Below are positions 30,018 through 37,467 of a stretch of DNA of 64,000 nt, in pieces (the first letter of the stretch is position 1; every line of letters begins with the position of its first letter). The stretch lies in contig NZ_JACHLN010000002.1 in assembly GCF_014204495.1 (NCBI RefSeq), positions 558,001 through 622,000 on the forward strand, read 5' to 3'. The DNA comes from Sphingomonas kyeonggiensis (lineage in GTDB: Bacteria > Pseudomonadota > Alphaproteobacteria > Sphingomonadales > Sphingomonadaceae). The notes under the pieces are model-generated. The model was not told the DNA's origin. It worked only from the letters and a program-made list of their open reading frames with translations, and did not search any database. Position numbers and translations under genes: made by a program.

Positions 30018-31030
30018 GCTCCCGCCTCCCGCGCGAAATGCCAAGCCTGTGCCACCAGCCCCGGCAACCGCTCCACCGTCGCGGCAGCATTGGCGGAGGA
30101 GGCATTGCCGTCGATCATCCGCTTCTTGATCCCCTGGACGATCCCGGCCAGCCGGAACAGGTTATAGGCGAAGTACCAGTTGAGATCGGGCACACCGTCG
30201 CGCCCGGTCGCTGCGCAGTAGCGCGCCACGACATCCTCGATCGTCGGAATGCCGGTCTCCGGCCCGGTGAGCCCCTTCACCCCCGAACGCCCCTCGGGCT
30301 CGGTCGCCCAGCTCATCAGAAAATAGGAGAAGTCCGCCAGCGGGTCGCCAAGCGTCGACAGCTCCCAGTCGAGCACCGCCAGGATACGCGGCTCGGCGGG
30401 CGCGAAGATCATGTTGTCGATACGGAAGTCGCCATGGACGATGCTCGTCCGCGTCTGCTCGGGCACGGTGCGCGGCAGGAACGCGATCAGCTGCTCCATC
30501 TCGGGCAGCGCATCGGTCTCGCTCGCCCGATACTGCTTCGTCCAGCGCTCGACCTGCCGAGCGAAATAATTACCCGGCTTGCCGTAGCTGCCCAGCCCAA
30601 CCGCCGTATAGTCCACCGAATGCAGCGCCGCGAGCGTGTCGATGATCGCATGATAGTGCGCCGTCCGCTCCGCCGGCGTCATGCCGGGCAGCCCGCCATC
30701 CCAGAGCGTCCGCCCCTCGACCATCTCCATGATGTAGAAGGGCGCGCCCAGCACTTCCGGGTCCTCGCACAGCCCATAGGGTCGCGCGACCGGGAAGCCC
30801 GTCGGGTGCAGCGCCGCGATCAGCGCATATTCGCGCTCCACCGCATGGGCCGAGGGCAGGATCGGACCGAACGGCTTGCGCCTGAGCACATAGGAAGCGC
30901 TCCCCGCATCGATCCGATAGGTCGGGTTGCTCTGCCCGCCGGGGAACTTGGTAACCGCGATCGGGCCGGCAAAGCCCGCCACATTCGCAGCCAGCCAGTC
31001 CGCCAGTTTCGCTTCGTCGAGGTCGCTCAT
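30014..31030 (-). CDS. ACAD10/11-type phosphotransferase (LvaA-like 4-hydroxyacyl-CoA kinase candidate)
   Basis: 338 residues, an aminoglycoside-phosphotransferase-like kinase of the ACAD10/11 N-domain group. The nucleotide-binding start is GGQSNPTYRI (31-40), Lys52 lies in RRKPFG, the catalytic loop is H199-G-D201-FRIDNMIF and the metal Asp is D221 in VLDWELSTLGDPLADF. In Pseudomonas putida LvaA, a related kinase phosphorylates 4-hydroxyvaleryl-CoA, and in mammals the same domain is fused to ACAD10/11. Its place two genes after an ACAD11-like dehydrogenase supports the same role. It overlaps its neighbours by 4 bases on both sides. Confidence 0.88.
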   Translation of the reverse strand: MSDLDEAKLADWLAANVAGFAGPIAVTKFPGGQSNPTYRIDAGSASYVLRRKPFGPILPSAHAVEREYALIAALHPTGFPVARPYGLCEDPEVLGAPFYIMEMVEGRTLWDGGLPGMTPAERTAHYHAIIDTLAALHSVDYTAVGLGSYGKPGNYFARQVERWTKQYRASETDALPEMEQLIAFLPRTVPEQTRTSIVHGDFRIDNMIFAPAEPRILAVLDWELSTLGDPLADFSYFLMSWATEPEGRSGVKGLTGPETGIPTIEDVVARYCAATGRDGVPDLNWYFAYNLFRLAGIVQGIKKRMIDGNASSANAAATVERLPGLVAQAWHFAREAGA

Positions 31031-32112
31031 GCGAATTCGATCACCGAGCGCACGCTGTCGCCCTTGCGCAGCTTGTCGAGTGCATCGTTCACGTCCTCCA
31101 GCCTGATCCGCTCGGCGACCATCGTGTCGAGGTCGAGCAGCCCGTCGAGATACATCTGCACCAGCCGCGGCATGTCGATCGGGAAGCGGGTGCTGCCCAG
31201 CAGCGAGCCCTGGATCTTCTTGCCCGTCAGGAAGGTCGGCCCGGGCAGGCTGACATTGCCGCCCGGCGCGATCATCCCGAGGATCGTCGCGGTGCCACCG
31301 CGACGCAGGATGTTCCAGGCCAGCTCGGCGGTGTTCGGCCGGCCGACTGCCTCGATCGCATAATGGACACCGCCGCCGGTCAGCTTGAGAACGTCCTTGG
31401 CGAGCCCGTCGGCCATCGCATCGAGTGCATGGGTTGCGCCCAGCTTGAGCGCCAGCTCCCGCTTTTCGGGCACCGGGTCGATCGCCAGGATCGTCCCTGC
31501 CCCGGCAATCTTGGCGGCGTTGATCGCGGCAAGCCCGATCCCGCCCGCGCCGATCACCGCGACGCTCTCGCCCGGCCGCACCCGGCTGTCGTTGAAGATC
31601 GCCCCTGCCCCGGTGATCACCGCGCACCCCAGCAAGGCCGCACGATCCAGCGGCATCTCCTTCGAGATCGCCACACAGGCATTCTCATGCACCAGCATCT
31701 GCTCGGCAAAGGCCGAGAGATTGAGGAACGGCGCCAGCCCGGTTCCATCCTGCAGAGACAGCCGCGGTTCCGCATCAGCCGGGCGCCGGGTCGAGGGATC
31801 GATGCACAGCGACGGCCGCCCGGTCACGCACATCTCGCAGCTGCCGCAGAAGACGGTGAAGAAGGTGATGACATGATCGCCCACCTTCAGGTGCGCGACA
31901 TCGCTACCCACCGCCTCGATCACGCCTGCCGCCTCATGCCCCGGCACGGTCGGCACCGGATGCGGGAAGGCGCCATCGACGAAGTGCAGGTCCGACCGGC
32001 ATACCCCCACCGCCGCGGTACGGATCAGCACCTCGCGCGGGCCGGGATTGGAAACACGAACCTCGGTGATCTCGAGCGGCTTGCCCGCTTCGTAGAGAAC
32101 GGCTGCTTTCAT
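31027..32112 (-). CDS. Zinc-dependent alcohol dehydrogenase (MDR family)
   Basis: 361 residues. Catalytic zinc ligands Cys38 (VGVCRSDLH) and His59-Glu60 (PGHEAAG), structural zinc cysteines 89, 92, 95 and 103 (CGSCEMC..C), and NAD-binding VIGAGGIGLAA (about 188). It resembles class III-like/NDMA-type alcohol dehydrogenases in the long substrate loop. I chose ATG at 32112 with AGGGAG upstream over the GTG at 32115. It follows the ACAD11-like gene after a short hairpin and overlaps the kinase gene by 4 bases. It may oxidise a secondary or primary alcohol on the substrate. Confidence 0.9.
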   Translation of the reverse strand: MKAAVLYEAGKPLEITEVRVSNPGPREVLIRTAAVGVCRSDLHFVDGAFPHPVPTVPGHEAAGVIEAVGSDVAHLKVGDHVITFFTVFCGSCEMCVTGRPSLCIDPSTRRPADAEPRLSLQDGTGLAPFLNLSAFAEQMLVHENACVAISKEMPLDRAALLGCAVITGAGAIFNDSRVRPGESVAVIGAGGIGLAAINAAKIAGAGTILAIDPVPEKRELALKLGATHALDAMADGLAKDVLKLTGGGVHYAIEAVGRPNTAELAWNILRRGGTATILGMIAPGGNVSLPGPTFLTGKKIQGSLLGSTRFPIDMPRLVQMYLDGLLDLDTMVAERIRLEDVNDALDKLRKGDSVRSVIEFA

Positions 32113-32128
32113 CACTCTCCCTCTCCGC

Positions 32129-32148
32129 TCCCCGGCTTTCGCCGGGGA
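32129..32148. repeat. Short hairpin repeat CCCCGGCTTTCGCCGGGG
   Basis: A single palindromic unit in the 44-base gap between the ACAD11-like gene and the alcohol dehydrogenase gene, within the operon. It is one arm of the CCGGCTTTCGCCGG class and could reduce or stabilise part of the transcript. Confidence 0.65.
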
Positions 32149-32156
32149 ACCAAAAC

Positions 32157-33440
32157 TCAGCGGCTCACCCCGATATCCCCGCTGCTCGCCCGGTCCGCCT
32201 TGAAGTCGGCATACTTCCCGAACTCGTTGCGGGCGATCGCCCGGGCATGGACCTCGTCCGGACCATCGGCGAGCCGCAGCGTACGGATGCCGGCCCAGTC
32301 ATGCGCAAGGTGGAAGTCGCCCGACACGCCTGCGCCGCCATGCGCCTGGATCGCATCGTCGATGATCTGCAGCGCCATTTGCGGGGCCTGCACCTTGATC
32401 ATCGCGATCTCGAGCTGGGCGGCCTTGTTGCCTGCCTTGTCCATCATGTCCGCCGCCTTGAGGCAGAGCAGCCGCGTCATCTCGATATCGATGCGCGCGC
32501 GCGCGATGCGCTGCTCCCAGACCGAATGGTCCGAGAGGCGCTTGCCAAACGCCACGCGGCTGACCAGACGCTTGGCCATCGCCTCGATCGCTTCCTCGGC
32601 AACCCCGATGGTGCGCATGCAATGGTGGATGCGGCCTGGCCCGAGCCGGCCCTGCGCGATCTCGAACCCGCGTCCCTCGCCGAGCAGCATGTTCTCGACC
32701 GGCACCCGAACATTCTCGAGAACCACTTCCCCGTGCCCGTGCGGCGCGTGATCATACCCGAAAACCGAAAGCATCCGTTCGATCTTCACGCCGGGGGCGT
32801 CCATCGGCACCAGGATCATGCTCTGCTGGGCGTGCTTGGCGGCGCCCGTGTCGGTCTTGCCCATCACGATCGAGACAGCGCAGCGCGGGTCGCCCACGCC
32901 CGAACTCCACCATTTCCGCCCGTTGATCACATAGTGATCGCCGTCGCGCACCATGCTGGTCTGGATGTTGGTCGCATCCGAACTCGCCACCGCCGGCTCG
33001 GTCATCAGGAAGGCGGAGCGGATCTCGCCCTGCATCAGCGGCTTGAGCCACTGGTCCTTCTGCGCCCGGGTACCATAGCGGTGGAGCACCTCCATGTTGC
33101 CCGTGTCCGGCGCGGAGCAGTTGAAGCACTCCGAAGCCCAGCCCAGCCGTCCCATCTCCTCGGCGCACAGCGCATATTCGAGGTTGGTCAGCTGCGTGCC
33201 CTGGAACTCGAAACTGTCGTCGACATGGGCCTGGCCCGAATGCGGCGGCATGAAGAAATTCCACAGTCCCGCGGCCTTGGCCTCGGCCTTCACGTCCTCG
33301 ATCACCGGCAGCACCTTCCAGCGATCACCCTCCTTCTGCTGGGCGTGATAGTCGCCGTCGCGGGGCCGGATCCTGGTGTCGATAAAGGCCTTCACGCGGT
33401 CGCGGAAATAGGTCTCGCGCTCGCTCAGCGTGAAATCCAT
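32157..33440 (-). CDS. ACAD10/11-like acyl-CoA dehydrogenase (first gene of operon)
   Basis: 427 residues. Motifs typical of the ACAD10/11 and LvaC branch are [17 protein letters not shown] (108-124), [16 protein letters not shown] (144-159), [18 protein letters not shown] (170-187), [20 protein letters not shown] (257-276, in parts) and [12 protein letters not shown] (364-375). As in ACAD11, the usual catalytic Glu motif near the C-terminus is replaced by HGGAG. Related proteins convert phosphorylated 4-hydroxyacyl-CoA to an enoyl-CoA rather than simply oxidising saturated acyl-CoA. GGAGAGG precedes the ATG. A palindromic regulator site lies 45-60 bases upstream. Confidence 0.9.
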   Translation of the reverse strand: MDFTLSERETYFRDRVKAFIDTRIRPRDGDYHAQQKEGDRWKVLPVIEDVKAEAKAAGLWNFFMPPHSGQAHVDDSFEFQGTQLTNLEYALCAEEMGRLGWASECFNCSAPDTGNMEVLHRYGTRAQKDQWLKPLMQGEIRSAFLMTEPAVASSDATNIQTSMVRDGDHYVINGRKWWSSGVGDPRCAVSIVMGKTDTGAAKHAQQSMILVPMDAPGVKIERMLSVFGYDHAPHGHGEVVLENVRVPVENMLLGEGRGFEIAQGRLGPGRIHHCMRTIGVAEEAIEAMAKRLVSRVAFGKRLSDHSVWEQRIARARIDIEMTRLLCLKAADMMDKAGNKAAQLEIAMIKVQAPQMALQIIDDAIQAHGGAGVSGDFHLAHDWAGIRTLRLADGPDEVHARAIARNEFGKYADFKADRASSGDIGVSR

Positions 33441-33482
33441 GGCGCATCCTCTCCGTTTTCTGCTTCACGGATCGGCGTAGAG

Positions 33483-33500
33483 CATACCGGATATTCGGTA
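33483..33500. promoter_or_regulatory. Palindromic operator candidate between tandem-TetR gene and ACAD11-like operon
   Basis: The 16-base imperfect palindrome TACCGGATATTCGGTA (33485-33500) has 14 of 16 symmetric positions. On the minus strand the wider site reads CGAATATCCGGTATG, which matches sites at 47824, 49192 and 45108. It lies in the 143-base gap between divergent genes, as expected for a TetR-family operator. Confidence 0.6.
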
Positions 33501-33583
33501 AAGTCGGGCCGGCGCGAAAATCGGCACAACCTCGATTCAAAAAACCGCTTTGGCTAGCCGTCAAATCCGCTAGACTGGTTGCA

Positions 33584-34822
33584 ATGAATGCACCGGGGAA
33601 ACTAGAAACCGCAAGCGCGACGAAACGCTTCCAGGCCAAGCGGGATGCGATCCTCGCCGCGGCCGCGGACGCGATCAACGAGCAGAGCGCCAAAGGGATG
33701 ACCTTTGCCGACGTGGCCCGCCGCGTCGGGCTCAACACCACGTCGGTCACCTATTACTTCAAGCGCAAGGAAGACCTTGCCGCCGCCGCCTTCGAACAGA
33801 CGCTCGATCGGCTTGAGGCGATGCTCGACGATGCCGGCAAGGAGCCGACGCCCGAGGCGCGCGTCGCCCGCTATCTCAACATCAACATGGAACGGCTCGC
33901 TCGCATCCGCCGGGGCGAGGAACGCGACTTCGCGATCCTCTCGGATCTCCGCGCCATGGAAGATCCGATCAAGCGCGAGCTGCTCGATCGCTGGCGGGGC
34001 GTGTTCCGCAAGACGCGCACGCTGTGGGGGCCCGCGACCACGCGCGCCGAGACCGATCTCCACGGTGCCCGCGCGCATGTGTTGCTCGAGAACACATTCT
34101 GGCTGACCGCCTGGCTGCCCCGCTACGAGGTGGACGAATATACCCGCGTCGAGGCGCGGCTGATGGACGTGTTCCGCACCGGCATCGCCGCGCCCGGCGA
34201 GGCCTGGACCCCGCATATGCTCGACCTCGAGCATGACGAGCCGGAGCCCGGCCGGGAAGCCTTCCTGCTCGCCGCCACGCGCCTCATCAACGAGCTCGGC
34301 TATCGCGGCGCCTCGGTCCAGAAGATCGCCAGCGAGCTCAACGTCACCAAGGGCAGCTTCTACCACCACCTCGATGCCAAGGACGATCTGGTGATCGCCT
34401 GCTACAAGCGCAGCTTCGACATCATCACCGATGCCCAGCGCCTGGCCGAGAATGCCGGCGGCACCCATTGGGAGCAGCTGGAAAGCACGATCGCGACGCT
34501 GCTCGACTATCAGTTCAGCGAACGCGGCCCGCTGCTGCGCACCACCGCGCTCTCCGGTCTGCCGCCCCAGGTCCGCTCGACGATGATCGACCGTTCGAAC
34601 CGCATCGCCCGCCGCTTCGCCGGCATGCTGTCCGACGGCATCGCCCAGGGCTCGATCCGCGCGATCGACCCGCTGGTCGCCTCGCAGACGCTGATGGCCC
34701 TCCAGAACGCCGCCTTCGACATGCGCAAATGGGCCAGCACCATGCCGCGCGAACGCGCGGTGGCGTACTATGCCTCGACCATCGCCTTCGGCCTGTTCGA
34801 CGATCGCGTGCTGGCGGGGTAG
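33584..34822 (+). CDS. Transcriptional regulator with two TetR domains in tandem
   Basis: 412 residues. The first TetR helix-turn-helix is at about 39-68 (MTFADVARRVGLNTTSVTYYF then KRKEDL), with a ligand-type helical domain to about 200. A second full TetR DNA-binding domain begins near 217, with HTH at about 237-264 (ASVQKIASELNVTKGSFYHH then LDAKDD), followed by its own helical domain. Normal TetR proteins are about 200 residues and dimerise, so this chain may act as a built-in dimer or bind two sites. It is divergent from the hydroxyacyl operon, its likely target. The ATG lies seven bases after a TAGACT -10-like box, so the mRNA may be nearly leaderless. Confidence 0.9.
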   Translation: MNAPGKLETASATKRFQAKRDAILAAAADAINEQSAKGMTFADVARRVGLNTTSVTYYFKRKEDLAAAAFEQTLDRLEAMLDDAGKEPTPEARVARYLNINMERLARIRRGEERDFAILSDLRAMEDPIKRELLDRWRGVFRKTRTLWGPATTRAETDLHGARAHVLLENTFWLTAWLPRYEVDEYTRVEARLMDVFRTGIAAPGEAWTPHMLDLEHDEPEPGREAFLLAATRLINELGYRGASVQKIASELNVTKGSFYHHLDAKDDLVIACYKRSFDIITDAQRLAENAGGTHWEQLESTIATLLDYQFSERGPLLRTTALSGLPPQVRSTMIDRSNRIARRFAGMLSDGIAQGSIRAIDPLVASQTLMALQNAAFDMRKWASTMPRERAVAYYASTIAFGLFDDRVLAG

Positions 34823-34902
34823 TCGGCTTTCGTCGCATATCGCTATTCCCGCCTGCCCAAGTTCCTAATCCATCCGAAATGGCCGGAATGGAGAAGAACA
34901 AG

Positions 34903-36378
34903 ATGCGGCGGATCCACTTTGCATTCTGGATGGCCGCCGCGCTGACACTCCCGGACGCGTCCGTTGCGCAGACCACGCAGGCCGCAATCGATCCCGCCGC
35001 GATCGAAAGGGACAAGCTGCTGGCCAGCGATCTCGTGGCGGCGGTCAACGCGGATGCGCGCGCCCGCGCCCTATGGGCCGCGAAATATCATTCGCAGCGG
35101 CAGGGGGCCTATAGCGAAGCCGACCTTGTGAAGATGCTCGAGGACATCGCGCAGATCAGCCACGGCGTCACGACAACTGGGAACGATCGCAAGAATGGCT
35201 GGCTCCGCATCGACCTGCGCGCGGCGAACGGCAAGACCGGCAAGCTGCTGCTCGATACCGACGGGTCGCCCTTGAATGGGGTAACCCGGTTCAACGCCTA
35301 CGCCCGCCCCTCGACCTACCCCACGCCGCTCATCGCACAGCCGGTGTCCCGCGACATCCTCCGCAAGGCAATCGACGAACGCCTGCGCTTCGCTGCGGCA
35401 CGCGACGAATTCTCGGGTTCGGTGCTGGTCATGCGGAACGACGAGCTCATCTACAGCGGCGCCTTCGGCCAAGCGAACAAGAATTTCAACGTTCCCAATA
35501 CCATGGACACCCGCTTCCATACCGGTTCGATGGACAAGATGTTCACCGCGGTGCTGATCGGCCAGCTGATCGAGCAGGGCCGGCTGACGCTCGATACGCG
35601 CGTTATCGATGTGCTGCCGGATTATCCCAATGCCGATGCCGCCAGGGCCATCACGATCCGACATCTCCTCAGCCACCAGTCCGGTGTCGCGTCCTCGTTC
35701 GGAGACCCCGAGATCGACCGTTTCCGGCCCTTCGAGCGGGTCAGCGAGCTCCTGCCGCGCTTCGCCGCCAAGCCACTCGATTTCACCCCGGGGACACAGG
35801 CCGGCTACAGCAACGAGGGCTTCATCCTGCTGGGCGCGATCGTCGAGAAACTGACCGGACAGAGCTATTATGACGCAGTGCAGAGCCGCGTATTCGATCG
35901 CGCCGGCATGAAGAACACGATCTATTATCGTGTCGACGAAATCTCGCCGCTTCGGGCAGAGGGGTATCGCTTTCCGGACTCCGATTTTCTCGGCTTCGGT
36001 ACGCGGATCGGCAATTCGACCTTCCAGGGTCGCGGCTATCGCGGCAATTCTTGCGGCGGCTCCTACACCACGGCCGGAGACATGACGCGGTTCCTGCAGG
36101 CGCTGCGCATGGGCAAGCTGCTGTCACCCGCCATGGCCGAGGAGATGACCGGCCTGCAGAAAGGCTACAACCAATATGGCTATGGCTTCCTGCATCGAAA
36201 GATCGACGACAAGACGGTGCGCGGGCACAATGGCGGCGGCGCCTTTTCCGGCATCAACTCCATGGCCCGGATCGTCTGGGAAAGCGGCTACACCGTCGTG
36301 GCGCTGGGCAATTACGATGCCCCGCTGATCGAGTGGGTCGGCGACGACATCGTACATATGGTCGCCGCCCAGCCCTAG
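34903..36378 (+). CDS. Exported serine hydrolase (beta-lactamase / family S12 type)
   Basis: 491 residues. A signal peptide (MRRIHFAFWMAAALTLPDASVA) is followed by an N-terminal region of about 120 residues without a recognised family, then a class C beta-lactamase-like domain. Catalytic Ser-x-x-Lys is SMDK (about 206-209), the Tyr motif is YSN (about 302) and the third motif is HNGGG (about 445). It is probably a periplasmic esterase or peptidase. ATG at 34903 has GGAGAAG nine bases upstream; ATGs at 34879 and 34888 do not fit as well. It differs in type from the cytoplasmic EstB-like gene at 20186. Confidence 0.87.
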   Translation: MRRIHFAFWMAAALTLPDASVAQTTQAAIDPAAIERDKLLASDLVAAVNADARARALWAAKYHSQRQGAYSEADLVKMLEDIAQISHGVTTTGNDRKNGWLRIDLRAANGKTGKLLLDTDGSPLNGVTRFNAYARPSTYPTPLIAQPVSRDILRKAIDERLRFAAARDEFSGSVLVMRNDELIYSGAFGQANKNFNVPNTMDTRFHTGSMDKMFTAVLIGQLIEQGRLTLDTRVIDVLPDYPNADAARAITIRHLLSHQSGVASSFGDPEIDRFRPFERVSELLPRFAAKPLDFTPGTQAGYSNEGFILLGAIVEKLTGQSYYDAVQSRVFDRAGMKNTIYYRVDEISPLRAEGYRFPDSDFLGFGTRIGNSTFQGRGYRGNSCGGSYTTAGDMTRFLQALRMGKLLSPAMAEEMTGLQKGYNQYGYGFLHRKIDDKTVRGHNGGGAFSGINSMARIVWESGYTVVALGNYDAPLIEWVGDDIVHMVAAQP

Positions 36379-36381
36379 ACG

Positions 36382-37467
36382 CTAACGGCGCATCTTCTTC
36401 GGCTTCGGTCGCTTGAACCAGAAGGTCCACACCGCCAGGCTGCCGAGCAGGAGCATCGCCAGGCCCGAGCAAGTCATCACCAGCCGGTAGAGCAGCCCAC
36501 CTACCTTGGCGGCGTGTAGCGGATAGGCGCCGTTGAACACCTGCGCGCCCTTCGGCAGCGCCAGCGCATCGATCGAGCCGAGCATGTGCCCGTCCGCGGC
36601 ATCGAACCAGATGTTGGAGCGGCCATTGGGCAACCACTCCCCGGCCCGCTTCATCCGCACCAGGATCGGGTCACCCGCCTTGCGCGGCAGCGAGAGGATG
36701 CGGATCTGTGCGTCCGGGAAGCGGGCATGGGCGGCGGCGATGATCGCGCGCCAGTCCGGATGCGCGGCCAGGGGACCGCTCTTCACCTTGGGCGGCTTCA
36801 TCGCCGCGGCATCGGCCGAGGGCGACGAGAAGGGCATGGTGATCAGCTGCGCGAACGGCTTGAAGATCATCATCGTGCCGGTCACCGCCGAGAGCAGCAG
36901 CAAGGGCGCCATCACAATGCCCAGGTCGCGGTGCTGCATCACGATCATCGGCCGGCTCAGCCGCTTGGGCCAAAGCCGGAACTTGAAGGTCTTGCGCGTC
37001 CGCCACCACAGAATCGATCCGGTGATCACGAACAGGATGCCCGCCAGCCCGGCGATCCCGATAATCGTCTCGCCGAAATCGCCAGTGAACAAATGATGGT
37101 GCAGGTCGAACAGCCAATGCTCGGGCCGGCTCCACTGGCTGTCCCACCGCGTCACGACATTGCCCGCCTGGTCGGCATAGGCGCCGGCGCCCTTGGCCAT
37201 CCGCACCTGGTGGAGCCCGAGCCCGTCGCTGGCGTAGGTGATGCCCTGCGCCTTGGGTTCGGCCGCCATCAGCTTCGCGGTGGTCGCCGCGATCACGTTC
37301 GGATCGGCCACGCGCACGTCCGCCGCATGCGGCAACGTCCAGCCCAGCCAGCTATCCTCATGGACAAGGATCGCGCCGGTCAGCCCCAATATCGCCAGCA
37401 CCAGCCCGAGCACGCCGCCGGTCCAGCGGTGAACCGGGTCCAGCCATCCCATCACGCCGCGCTGCAT
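36382..37467 (-). CDS. PepSY-domain transmembrane protein (siderophore-linked reductase type)
   Basis: 361 residues with four membrane segments (about 14-35, 132-153, 183-203 and 325-348) and PepSY-type periplasmic regions between them. The conserved HRWTGGVLGLVLAILGLTG start and histidines in FDLHHHLFTG (about 120-129) match PepSY-associated TM proteins such as PiuB/FsrB-like proteins that often pair with siderophore receptors. It overlaps the start of its transcript partner, the TonB receptor, by one base. It probably helps release iron from an imported chelate at the inner membrane. The C-terminus is strongly basic (KRPKPKKMRR). Confidence 0.87.
   Translation of the reverse strand: MQRGVMGWLDPVHRWTGGVLGLVLAILGLTGAILVHEDSWLGWTLPHAADVRVADPNVIAATTAKLMAAEPKAQGITYASDGLGLHQVRMAKGAGAYADQAGNVVTRWDSQWSRPEHWLFDLHHHLFTGDFGETIIGIAGLAGILFVITGSILWWRTRKTFKFRLWPKRLSRPMIVMQHRDLGIVMAPLLLLSAVTGTMMIFKPFAQLITMPFSSPSADAAAMKPPKVKSGPLAAHPDWRAIIAAAHARFPDAQIRILSLPRKAGDPILVRMKRAGEWLPNGRSNIWFDAADGHMLGSIDALALPKGAQVFNGAYPLHAAKVGGLLYRLVMTCSGLAMLLLGSLAVWTFWFKRPKPKKMRR

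Noticed and set aside
30014..31627. A 537-residue frame for the kinase gene
   Set aside because: The part above 31030 overlaps the alcohol dehydrogenase gene in another frame and has a low-complexity Arg/Gly-rich composition. The family N-terminus starts at 31030.
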